Positions 56,441 to 64,000 of a stretch of DNA of 64,000 nucleotides are shown one piece after another. The DNA comes from Nephrocerus scutellatus (Eukaryota > Arthropoda > Insecta > Diptera > Pipunculidae). Location of the stretch: the NCBI GenBank assembly GCA_947095585.1, contig OX352761.1, positions 83,815,919-83,879,918 on the forward strand, in the 5' to 3' direction. Below the pieces are notes generated by a model. That model was not told the DNA's origin. It searched no databases and saw only the letters and a program-made list of their open reading frames with translations. The position numbers and the translations under genes were made by a program. Numbering within the stretch: position 1 is the stretch's first letter; every line of letters starts with the position of its first letter.

Positions 56441-56702
56441 GAATATAATTCATCCATAGGAGTGTACTACCAGCATTATTCGTCTCGGCGATACCGAAAT
56501 CGGTAGATCCGACACTAAAATCGCCTGCCACGCCGTCCCCAGCAAAAAAACGTGCTACCCCCACCACTTACGTTTGATTCCACATAGTAACTAATATGTA
56601 TACCAAGTTTGGTTGACATTGGTCAAGGCGTTCCAGAGCTAGTTAGGCATAAATATATATACAAATATACAAAAAAAATCTCTATTTTATATATATATAT
56701 GA

Positions 56703-56872
56703 CCATTCAATGTTACCTAGATCAAAAGATTCTGTTATATAACTAATGTTATTTATATGAGCATTATAAATTTCAATTTTACTGCCGGGTGGTATATAAC
56801 AGAGAAAATAATATAATTTTATTAATCTTTTTTATCCGAAAGAACACATAATTGAACGCATAATTGTTCATT
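56703..56872 (-). pseudogene. Jockey-like endonuclease, middle piece
   Basis: Reading on the minus strand gives LCVLSDKKR, LYYFLCYIPPGSKIEI and ITESFDLGNIEW, an APE-endonuclease segment, with frame changes. It is cut by Helitron C on the left and foldback element 3 on the right. Confidence 0.8.
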
Positions 56873-56874
56873 TT

Positions 56875-57190
56875 TAAATTCTCTATATTAGCTTCACTTG
56901 CCCGTGGCTGGCTGGCTGGCTGGCTGGCTGGCCAAATCTTGTGATCAATTTTTAACCCACTTCATACAGCCCGATTTTATTGAAATTTTGCACACATGTG
57001 TGTCTTCGATGGAAAACACTTTTTGTAAAAATTTGGAGCGATCGGCCCCTTGGGGACCCCAATATACAATTTTTAAATATCGTTATATCGCATCAGATCA
57101 CGGCAAAGTCTGAGCTCTGTGCTTTGTGAGCAGCGCTGTTCGCTGCCGCTGCGTCATTTGGTGGATGATTTTGCCACAAAACGAGCGCGC

Positions 57191-57259
<69 letters not shown>

Positions 57260-57313
57260 CCCCGATTAGAGAATTTACAAGAAAAATTTTAATTTTTATG
57301 GGTTGTTTTTTTT
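56875..57313 (+). mobile_element. Foldback-family element 3, with (GT)n
   Basis: It has the same start (TAAATTCTCTATATTAGCTT, GGCTGGCTGGCTGGCTGG) and end (TAGAGAATTTACAAGAAAAA, TGGGTTGTTTTTTT) as element 2. The middle has ATCAGATCACGGCAAAG and GAGCAGCGCTG (shared with fragment 1) and a (GT)31 tract at 57195-57257. Confidence 0.82.
57195..57257. repeat. (GT)n microsatellite
   Basis: About 31 GT dinucleotides without interruption, inside foldback element 3. Confidence 0.98.
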
Positions 57314-57325
57314 AAACCTATGTGA

Positions 57326-57619
57326 TCAGATAAAAAAAATTTCTTTGATATTATATATAGATCTAAAGACAAACAATACTCCACCGCCTCTTAATTGTCC
57401 AGAGAGATCAGCATTTCGGTCCTTTCTGTACACAATAAATTCAGAGTTAAATATTTCTGGAAAAAAAATACCATTGTGTAACCAGGTTTCAGTTAAAGCT
57501 ACAGTCCGGTTCAATAGATTACCACCACTTAATTCTGAGAAGTAAAAGTCAATTTCCAGCCGGTCTGTGTGAGATAGAAAAAATTGTGAAATAGTACTGA
57601 ATTCAATAGCAAAAAGCAA
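57326..57619 (-). pseudogene. Jockey-like endonuclease, N-terminal piece
   Basis: The frame contains IVALTETWLHNG in near form (TVALTETWLHNGIF), FNSEFIVYRKDRNADLSG and LRGGGVLFVFRSIYN. TETWL carries the catalytic Glu of APE-type endonucleases and the YRKDR...GGGVL stretch is typical of Jockey elements. The frame is open, but cut on the left by foldback element 3. Confidence 0.88.
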
Positions 57620-57697
57620 AAATCGTAGACATCAAGATAACTGTGTTTTTTGTTTTGTTTTGAAAAATGAGTCAGAAATTCATGACTTTGTTTCGGT

Positions 57698-58400
57698 TCA
57701 TTTGATTACCGCCACATGAAAAATTACAGGAAACAATAGCATTATGTGTGATTTCTTACCAGAATTTTTTTTTAAATACAATCTTAAAATATAATTTCTA
57801 ATATTTAGTGGAACTTTCATTTTCAGAATAACTTCAAAAATACGATCCTTAAGTGAGTCGTACAATGACTTTAAATAATTGAGTGAAATTTCTGCCCAGG
57901 CCGCTTTAATCCCTAGAATCAGCTCTTCCTTAGTATAATACTGTTTCCCTCCTTGGTATACTTTACGTGTGAGCCAGCCCCAAACATTTTCTATTATGTT
58001 TAAGTCCGGCGAATATGGTGGCCACGGCAATAGCTGGACATTTTGGCTTGTGATGTACGATTTTACAACGCGAGCTGTGTGTATTGGCGCGTTATCTTGT
58101 TGGTAAATCCATGAGAGTGATGTGAAAAGGTCATGGATTTTATGGAAAACAGATTCCAGCAACGTTTTGTAACTGTTTCCGGTCATTTTTGTACTTTGAA
58201 ACACCAAATCAATTGTGCCATAATAAGAGATTGAACGCCAGACCATTCCAGACCATTACGCTCCCTTCTCTACTATGATGGCGATTCAAAACCACTTCCT
58301 CTTTCCTAAGGTCATGAAAACAATAATTATACCCATCTGGTCCATCCAAATTAAATTTTTTTTCATCTAAAAATACGACTTTTCGCCAGTCATGTGCTTC
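57698..58400 (-). pseudogene. Tc1/Tc3-like transposase, DD34E
   Basis: The open part 57698-58246 has YQQDNAPIHTARVV and YSPDLNIIENVWGWL; 34 residues lie between the Asp and the Glu, as in Tc1-type transposases. Upstream on the minus strand, in another frame, WRKVVFLDEKKFNLDGPDGY gives the first Asp near 58370. A frameshift and a partial repeat (GACCATTCCAGACCATT near 58240) break the gene. Terminal repeats and the N-terminal DNA-binding part were not found. Confidence 0.85.
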
Positions 58401-58409
58401 TTTACGAAT

Positions 58410-59042
58410 TCCAATCGTTTCTGCTTTCGTTCATCATTCAGTGGTGGTTTTTTCTTTAGCTTATATCATTATATGAACAGTCTCCAATCGCAGTAAAGAG
58501 TTCTCTTAAATTAGTGCGACACTTGCCAACACTTACACAGAAAAGAGATCGAAGCTAACCAGCCCAGAAGTGTTATTATCTTCAACCACACGAGAAATAG
58601 CGGAAACAGCTGGAGCACCGGTAGATGTGAAGTCGTCTTTTGCCTGCGCATCGTTTTTTGGCATAAAATGGAACGGACGAACTTTAACAGCAATCGGCCA
58701 AAGTGCAAAGTTGAACTTTTCTTAAAATCCGCTAGCTCTTTGGATATAGCTGAGAGCATTAACATGAACACCGAAAATGTTCTGGCTCAACGGACACACG
58801 AAAAACATACGCGATCGTTATTTATTATAATGTCGCAAGACTTATCGTCCAGCCCGGAACATACTTTAAGGTAACAACTCCTGCAGAATTTGCACTCATC
58901 GGCGTTGTTGTTTAAAACGGGCAGTTAACAACTAATACAATAATTTTCCCAATTAGACATTGTTGAAAGTAGTTCGCACTCGATGACTGATAGACTGAGA
59001 CTGAATTGATATAATACAAATTAAAAGACCATTAAAAACATT
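58410..59042. other. Unassigned sequence
   Basis: Overlapping open frames occur on both strands (58511-58771 minus, 58668-58874 plus), but neither has a motif I recognise. It may hold the remaining end of the Tc1/Tc3-like element. Confidence 0.3.
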
Positions 59043-59210
59043 TTCAGATAAAGACACTAACATTATTAATCCTGTTGTCAACCCTTAACTGTGTTAGAGC
59101 TTCATTGGAAGTAAACAAGATTGAAACTAAAGCTGGATATACTGTTTTGGAAAGTGAGTCAATAAATATAATAAAAAATTATTCAAAATTATTCCATGTT
59201 TTTGATTTAA
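59043..59210 (+). pseudogene. Env N-terminal fragment with signal peptide
   Basis: After TTTTCAG, a splice-acceptor-like sequence, the frame reads a hydrophobic signal (IKTLTLLILLSTLNCVRAS) and then LEVNKIETKAGYTVLESESI. This is the layout of a Gypsy/errantivirus Env start, where the ATG comes from a spliced leader. Similarity fades after about 59200; the open frame runs on to 59326 with no recognisable continuation. The rest of env is absent. Confidence 0.5.
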
Positions 59211-59324
59211 AAGCAAGGCGCCACTTTATTCACACAGTTGCATCCGTCGATATTCTGTTCAACGACAATCTAGTGTCCAATAATAAGAATATCCCAACGG
59301 ATGTAGCAATCACATTCGCGCATT

Positions 59325-59510
59325 AAAAAAATCACATTCATTATCCAACGACAATGGTGTAATCAAAACATTCGCGCATTAATCCAACACAATCAAAACG
59401 TTCGCGCATTCAAAAATCACATTCGCTATCCAAAGACAATGTTGCAACGTTCGCGCATTCAAAAATCACATTCGCTATCCAAAGACAATGTTGCAATCAA
59501 AACGCATGAA
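59325..59510. repeat. Short imperfect tandem repeats
   Basis: The block TTCGCGCATTCAAAAATCAC with ATCCAAAGACAATGTTGCAA (about 55 bp) recurs with deletions about four times. Confidence 0.85.
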
Positions 59511-59532
59511 CTATTTAAGACAATGTTGCATG

Positions 59533-59707
59533 TTGAGATAATAATATCTCAACGTATTAAAATCCAAACGAATCTGCGACCACCTAGTATGTATGTTGGT
59601 TATTGAATTATGAATTAGAATATAAAAGGCAATAACTCTTGTGAGTACTGGGAGTTTTTCTATCAGTCTTTCTCCGGAACGAATCAAATTAATAAAGTTC
59701 AATTAAA
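59533..59707 (+). repeat. LTR-like segment
   Basis: It contains a short inverted repeat (TTGAGATA/TATCTCAA, 59534-59555), a TATA box (ATATAAAAGG near 59619) and AATAAAG near 59692. Order and spacing fit an LTR end of the retroelement whose env start precedes it. There is no second copy to confirm. Confidence 0.4.
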
Positions 59708-59765
59708 TAAAAAAGAAGAAAATATTATTTAAGAGAAACTTTTATTTATAAAGATAAATTATAAA

Positions 59766-60298
59766 ACTAGTTCTTCATATAATATGATACAAAACACAAA
59801 TTTAGAATGCACTCACACAACTGAGTGTACAACCCATTTCAATTGCGGAACCCATTCATTTTTGCATAAACATTTTTGTTCTACTTCGTTCCTCTTGATA
59901 ACTCTATACTCTCTGCTGACACTGAAGACAATGTGTTTTATGAAAATGAGCGAGACCCGTCTAACTCTACAAGAGTAATTGTGACATACTGTGATCGCAA
60001 AGCGATCACCGTGTATTGAAAGACAATAAGTTCCACCCCTACCATACTACACGCGTGCAAATTTTGCAACCGAGAGACTACCACGCAAAACTGCCTTTCT
60101 GCCGACAGATGCTATCGAAAAAAGAATAGAGCAAGATCCAAAATTCCTTAATAATATTCTGTGGAGCGATAAGTCAACGCTGAAGAGATATGGATATTTC
60201 AACATGCACAATTTTCACAGCTGGTAACTTTCAAATCCGCATCTGATGCGAGAAGACAGATCCCAAGTGTTTTGTATCATATTATATGAAGAACTGGT
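59766..60298. mobile_element. Short element with 32-bp terminal inverted repeats
   Basis: The left end begins ACTAGTTCTTCATATAATAT (59766-59797) and matches the reverse of 60267-60298 at 31 of 32 bases. The internal part holds a broken transposase segment (60060-60232). A related single end lies at 63669-63800. The target duplication is not clear. Confidence 0.75.
60060..60232 (+). pseudogene. IS630/Tc1-mariner-type transposase fragment
   Basis: Two frames give LPFCRQMLSK and IEQDPKFLNNILWSDKSTL, then YFNMHNFHSW. ILWSDEATF with N..N.H.W is the region around the first catalytic Asp in many insect IS630-like transposases; here the Glu after the Asp is Lys. A frameshift lies near 60120. Only this segment remains. 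Confidence 0.6.
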
Positions 60299-60773
60299 TA
60301 CAGCTAAACTCAACTCAAAACAAAGAATTTTAGTAGTACTTGAAGTACGAAACAGTTCCAATGGTGGAACGAACACGGAACGTTTCTTTTTTTGAAAGGA
60401 ACTAGTTCCCAGAAACATGTCCGCGGAACTATATAGTTCCATGGACATTTTTACGTGGAAAAAATGTTTTGATAGGGATAGGTTAAGGGTTGAACAGTTG
60501 AGCTTAGGGCTTGCAAAAATGTAAATAAATAGGTAGATACTGATCAAGTTAGTAATAATAATAATAGGCTTTGAATAACTGAAAAAACAATAACAAAAAA
60601 TTTATATTTCATTAACAAAACAGGACAGAATACTTCTTCAGATTAAGAAAATAACAAAAAATAAAAACAAAACTAAAAGTAAAAACAATAGAACTTAAAG
60701 AGCGAAATATCTATGAACAGATGCAAGAAAGATTACGATGTTTTTCGTTATTTCGACATAATGTTTTCTTTTT
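60299..60773. other. Unassigned sequence with GGAAC palindromes
   Basis: Between about 60345 and 60450 the pentamer GGAAC and its complement recur, including GGAACTAGTTCC and GGAACTATATAGTTCC, which can form hairpins. This could be part of a MITE. No gene is seen in the rest. Confidence 0.4.
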
Positions 60774-61418
60774 TAAATTCTCTATATTAACTTCACTTTC
60801 CCGTGGCACGGATGTCGGTCGGAAATCGGTCGAAAATCGGTCGGAAATCGGTCGGCTGTCGGACGTCTGTCGTGGAATCTTGCGATCAATTTTTAACCCA
60901 CTTCCCAAAGCCCGATTTTATTGAAATTTTGCACACATGTGTATTTCCGGAGACAACACTTTCTATTTAAATTTGATTTGATTAAAGAACGACGGTATCT
61001 GATGCCACTATATTTAAAAAAATGTATAAGGGCCTTGCGGCCGAACCCGGGCCCGATCACTACCAAATTTTAGAAAAAGTATGGTTTATTGGATATACAC
61101 ATGTGTGTAAAATTTGAAAAAAATCGGGTAATTTTTATTTTAAATTAGTATGGGAGCCCCACGAACCCGGGACCCGATCACTTCCAAATTTGTACAGAAA
61201 GTGTTGCCCATCAAAGATACACATGCGTATAAAATTTGAAGAAAATCGGGTAAATTTTTTAAAAATTTTGTATCGGAGCCCCCCGACCCCGCGGCCCGAG
61301 AGGCCTCGAATTTTAATAGAAAGTGTTGTCATGGGCTGTAGGAAGTGGGTTAAAAATTGATCACAAGATTTGGCCAGCCAGCCAGCCACGGGCAAGTGAA
61401 GTTAATATAGAGAATTTA
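60774..61418. mobile_element. Foldback-family element 4 (true foldback)
   Basis: It starts TAAATTCTCTATATTAACTT and ends AAGTTAATATAGAGAATTTA: two element halves face each other. Further shared blocks on both arms are the CCCGTGGC tip, TTTTTAACCCACTTCC, and ACACATGTGTAT. The arms are not equal: the left tip carries GTCGG-rich repeats (60811-60878) in place of GGCT, the right one GCCAGCCAGCCA. 61419-61545 has no named feature. Confidence 0.85.
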
Positions 61419-61545
61419 AAAAGGAAGAGACAATCGCAAAACCTATTTGCTTATTTATGATCCGATTTTTTTTTTATAATTTGCGCACGCGAAAAGGGGT
61501 TCGCACCTTATAATGCTCGGCTATAGGCTTGGCACAGCTTGGTCG

Positions 61546-62040
61546 TTAAGGAAAAGGAGGAGAAAAGAGGAGATGTCTATGAACTAATGGTTTGAATGCC
61601 TGTGGATCATAGTGATGTGGAAAGACAGAGCTTGGCAAGGCATTCCAAATACGTGTTTTATGGCTGAAGAACGAATCCCTGAACTTTACTGTACGTCCGA
61701 AGATCGGCTTAAGGGTAAACTGATGAGCATTTAGAGCGCCACGAGTATTGTGGTTGAATCCAAGGAGAAGTGGCATGCAACTGGCTATTTCTCTGGTGGA
61801 AAAAGCTATAAAATAGTGACAAGTAGGAAACGTTACTACGGTGTTCATGCAAATCTATTGATTTCGCAATGTTTTCGTCACCGATAAGTTTTATCGCGCG
61901 CTTTCGTATTCTATCTAGCTGATGTAAGGTAGTTTTAAGCGCACCAGACCATATATGGCAATTGGGCTGGACAAAGGCTGTTTTCCAAATTCTCGGGAAG
62001 GGTCTAGAAGAATATGATAGATGGAAAAGCTTACGCAATG
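61546..62040 (-). pseudogene. Non-LTR reverse transcriptase, C-terminal domain
   Basis: Two overlapping minus-strand frames (61709-62038 and 61546-61848) read IWSGALKTTLHQLDRIRKR, then GFNHNTRGALNAHQFTLKP and FRDSFFSHKTRIWNALPSS. This is the C-terminal tail of a LINE ORF2 from a different family than the Jockey-like element. One frameshift joins them. RT catalytic motifs are absent because the sequence is cut at 62040. I do not assign a clade. Confidence 0.75.
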
Positions 62041-62219
62041 GTAATGCTAGCTTGGAAGAACACCTCTTTAAAACTTTTAGAAGCGTTTTTGACGAATCTC
62101 ACTCACTCCTCACTACAAAAATATTGTTACGAAATTTAGGCTTTCGAGTAAATAACAACTTTAATAAGCAGACAGTAAAAATAACACAAGTTCACAATTT
62201 TATACTGGACAAATTTTAA
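62010..62219 (+). other. Unrecognised short frame
   Basis: The frame reads EEYDRWKSLRNGNASLEEHL, FKTFRSVFDESHSLLTTKIL and NLGFRVNNNFNKQTVKI, ending at TAA 62219. The composition is protein-like, but I cannot name a family; a retroelement Env or Gag fragment is possible. Its start overlaps the end of the LINE fragment on the other strand. Confidence 0.3.
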
Positions 62220-63156
62220 ATGCACACAAAAGCACTTATTCTCATAGGTGGTAGCACTATAACTTTGCAAGAACTTTTACAACTTGACTGGTTAAATTCC
62301 AAATAACTAATTATTTCTCTGCAGTGAACGCCACCTTTTATACTCATTGAAAAGCTTCCAGAAACTTGCAATCTTTTAGACAAAAATATCGATCAAAGAC
62401 CAGAAAATTGTAGCCTATTCCCTTGTTTACAACTAACGATACTTATATGTAATGAGTCTTCTTCTAAAAATAAACTACATGTTAAATCATGTTCCTAAAC
62501 ACAAACCGGGCAAGCCGCACAAACCGGTTTGACTACATTTTTGACCAGTAAATAATGATTCAAACTTACAGGCGGTTACATTTCAAATAATCTTACAGCC
62601 TAAAAGTATGCTACATAAGATATGTTAAGTATGCAGTATGTACATTGCGATTTATCTTAGGATTCGAATTCTATTATATGGGCTACTTACTACTTTTCGT
62701 AACAATATTAAACATATTGACCAATGTGTAAGATCGACTAGGCAACACAAGGAATGTAATTGGTGGTTTGACGATGATTCAGAATGCGGTTATCACCATA
62801 AAATAATATTGAGTTTTATGATCCTTGTGTTAATTCGAAAACACTGCAAATGGATTGTGAAATGTAAATCATTAAAAACGAATCCAACGTACACGGAACG
62901 AAATACGAACGTTGCAAAATCGAGCTCTAGAATTAAAAGGAACCACCCTCGTTAAAAAATTCTACAATAATTCTAGGAATAGAAAATAAAAACCTTATTT
63001 ATACTGCGAATTTATTGGGATTTACTTCATATTATTTTTTTTACTATATTTTACAATTTATCATCTTTAATTTCGGTCATTCTATTGCTAACAAAAATCA
63101 TACCTGTAAAAACATATTATTATTCTTTGAAGCATGGATTAATTATTAAATGGTTG
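62220..63156. other. Unassigned sequence
   Basis: Frames such as 62638-62955 show no conserved motif. Weak hints of protein-like sequence occur near 62340-62440 (PETCNLLDKNIDQRPENCS). Nothing else can be supported. Confidence 0.3.
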
Positions 63157-63340
63157 AAAAGCCCAATCACTACCAAATTTTAATAGAAAGTATTGTAACC
63201 GGAAATACACATATGCACATTTGTAATTTTAAAAAAAATCTGGTTTTAGGATGTGGGTTAAAAATTGATCGCAAAATTACACCGGCCAGCCACCCAGCCA
63301 GCCACAGACAACCGTTCACGCGAAGTTAATAGAGATATAA
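63157..63340 (-). mobile_element. Foldback-family fragment 5
   Basis: It contains CCAATCACTACCAAATTTTA, TGGGTTAAAAATTGATCGCA, GCCAGCCACCCAGCCAGCCA and ends CGCGAAGTTAATAGAGATAT, matching one arm of the family in inverse orientation. Confidence 0.75.
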
Positions 63341-63668
63341 AAATTGAAAATGAAGTTTCTTGTAAATTATCTAATCGGATTTCGATTTTCTGGTGAAATT
63401 CCCCATTTGGTGGTGAAAACATAGCGACCACAGCCACTACTAAAATTCCTTCTTTTGGGTAGAGTTAAGAGCCTATCCCATAGAATCCTATGCGTTAGTA
63501 GCATCGACGTTTTCGTTGACGTTGCCGAATGTAACGCAAAGAGGTGACCCAATGAATATTTGTTGTCGTACAGGCAAACAAAAACAAATGCCACTTACAT
63601 ACGTGGCCCCAACGGACGCAACGGATTCTATGGGCAGGCCCTTTAAGCTGTAAAGCAGTGTGAGTGCG
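63341..63668. other. Unassigned sequence
   Basis: Minus-strand frames 63367-63594 and 63495-63746 have no motif I recognise. It precedes a partial copy of the short inverted-repeat element. Confidence 0.3.
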
Positions 63669-63800
63669 TAACCAGTTCTTTATATAATATGATACAAAAC
63701 ACAAATTAAGAATGCACTCACACAACTGAGGGTACAACCCATTCATTTTTGTATAAAAAATTTTGTTCTACTTGGTTCCTCTTGATATTTCTATACTCCT
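63669..63800. repeat. Partial second copy of the 59766-60298 element
   Basis: AACCAGTTCTTTATATAATA and the following 120 bp match 59765-59915 (GAATGCACTCACACAACTGA and TTTTGTTCTACTTGGTTCCT), with a deletion of about 20 bp relative to it. The rest of the element is missing. Confidence 0.85.
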
Positions 63801-63861
63801 TGACATACGCCAAATAAAGTCGCTTAGGCTTTCATAAATTTTTTTTCACCAAGTACTCTTT

Positions 63862-63943
63862 AACTTTTACAAAAAAAAAATTTACCACATTTTGTGATTA
63901 AAACTTTTACAAAAAAAAAAATTTACCACATTTTGTGATTAAA
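63862..63943. repeat. 41-bp tandem duplication at the right edge
   Basis: Two units starting AACTTTTACAAAAAAAAAA and containing TTTACCACATTTTGTGATTA lie next to each other. 63944-64000 shows no feature. Confidence 0.9.
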
Positions 63944-64000
63944 ATTGTTGTTTTTTTTCGATTTTAAAGCAGTACGCTTACATTCTGCTAGAGACAAAGA

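Larger units (their letters stand above)
53119..56702 (-). mobile_element. Helitron C with minisatellite and helicase remnant
   Basis: On the minus strand it ends with a hairpin (CCTGG/CCGGG) and TAATCAGCTAG at 53119 followed by T. The 5' end is TCATATATATATATAAAATA near 56702, followed by CTCTGGAACGCCTTGACC, similar in place to the 5' block of Helitrons A and B. It carries a helicase remnant (53485-53985) and about 2.3 kb of minisatellite. It is inserted in the endonuclease region of the Jockey-like element. Confidence 0.85.
50040..57640 (-). mobile_element. Jockey-like non-LTR retrotransposon, split into five pieces
   Basis: Minus-strand order from 57619: endonuclease N-terminus (57326-57619), endonuclease middle (56703-56872), endonuclease C-terminus and linker (52443-53094), RT (50876-51240), and RT tail (about 50060-50812). 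Insertions that split it are two foldback copies (56875-57313 and 51596-52437), Helitron C (53119-56702) and a 48-bp LINE tail (50823-50870). Joined by coordinates, about 2.4 kb of the LINE is left. Confidence 0.85.

Noticed and set aside
62638..62955. 105-aa plus-strand frame
   Set aside because: No domain, signal or neighbouring gene structure; it lies in unassigned sequence and may be chance.

Overview
The window is a stretch of insect nuclear DNA, most likely from a fly (Diptera). The grounds are spliced introns, a trypsin-like protease of insect type, errantivirus-type and Osvaldo-type Ty3/Gypsy elements, copia with a split initiator-tRNA primer site, rosa-type (DD41D) mariners and Helitrons. 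Almost all of it is transposable-element sequence. The only convincing host gene is the last three exons of a serine protease at 25339-26204 (+).

Left half (about 340-25300). One decayed errantivirus-like Gypsy element on the + strand (gag, protease, RT, RNase H, integrase, env, 3' LTR) appears to sit in the protease intron just upstream of the exon at 25339. It was hit three times: by a DD41D mariner (4177-5480), by a second, nearly identical mariner inside its 3' LTR (23736-25037), and by a 15.6-kb LTR retrotransposon (6931-22549, minus strand) placed inside env with a 4-bp target duplication (ATGC). The large element has 3.76-kb LTRs, a tRNA-Lys-type primer site, a Gag with an N-terminal RING-H2 finger, a protease-RT-RNase H ORF and an integrase. 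It also carries a perfect 1334-bp tandem duplication across its 3' LTR junction.

Middle (26461-37660). A short Helitron lies just past the protease poly(A) signal. Next come another Helitron 5' end, a Gypsy element with a tRNA-Leu primer site whose RT palm is deleted, and a copia element fused directly to the Gypsy env tail.

37692-45915 is a tandem array of about 3.6 units of 2.0-2.4 kb. Each unit is a chimera of antisense copia 5' sequence (gag, primer site, LTR) and the sense 3' end of a non-LTR retrotransposon.

Right half (46000-64000). This holds a third Gypsy relic, a Helitron with Rep/helicase remnants, a Jockey-like LINE on the minus strand split over 7.5 kb by two copies of a foldback element, a minisatellite-laden Helitron and a 48-bp LINE tail, then Tc1/Tc3-like, env-like and MITE fragments. 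Three Helitrons in the window share a layout with a minisatellite inside. A foldback family with GGCT-rich tips occurs at least five times.

How the parts work together: apart from the protease these are genomic parasites and their relics, nested so that order of insertion can be read. Calls rest on reading motifs and repeats by eye; no database search was possible.
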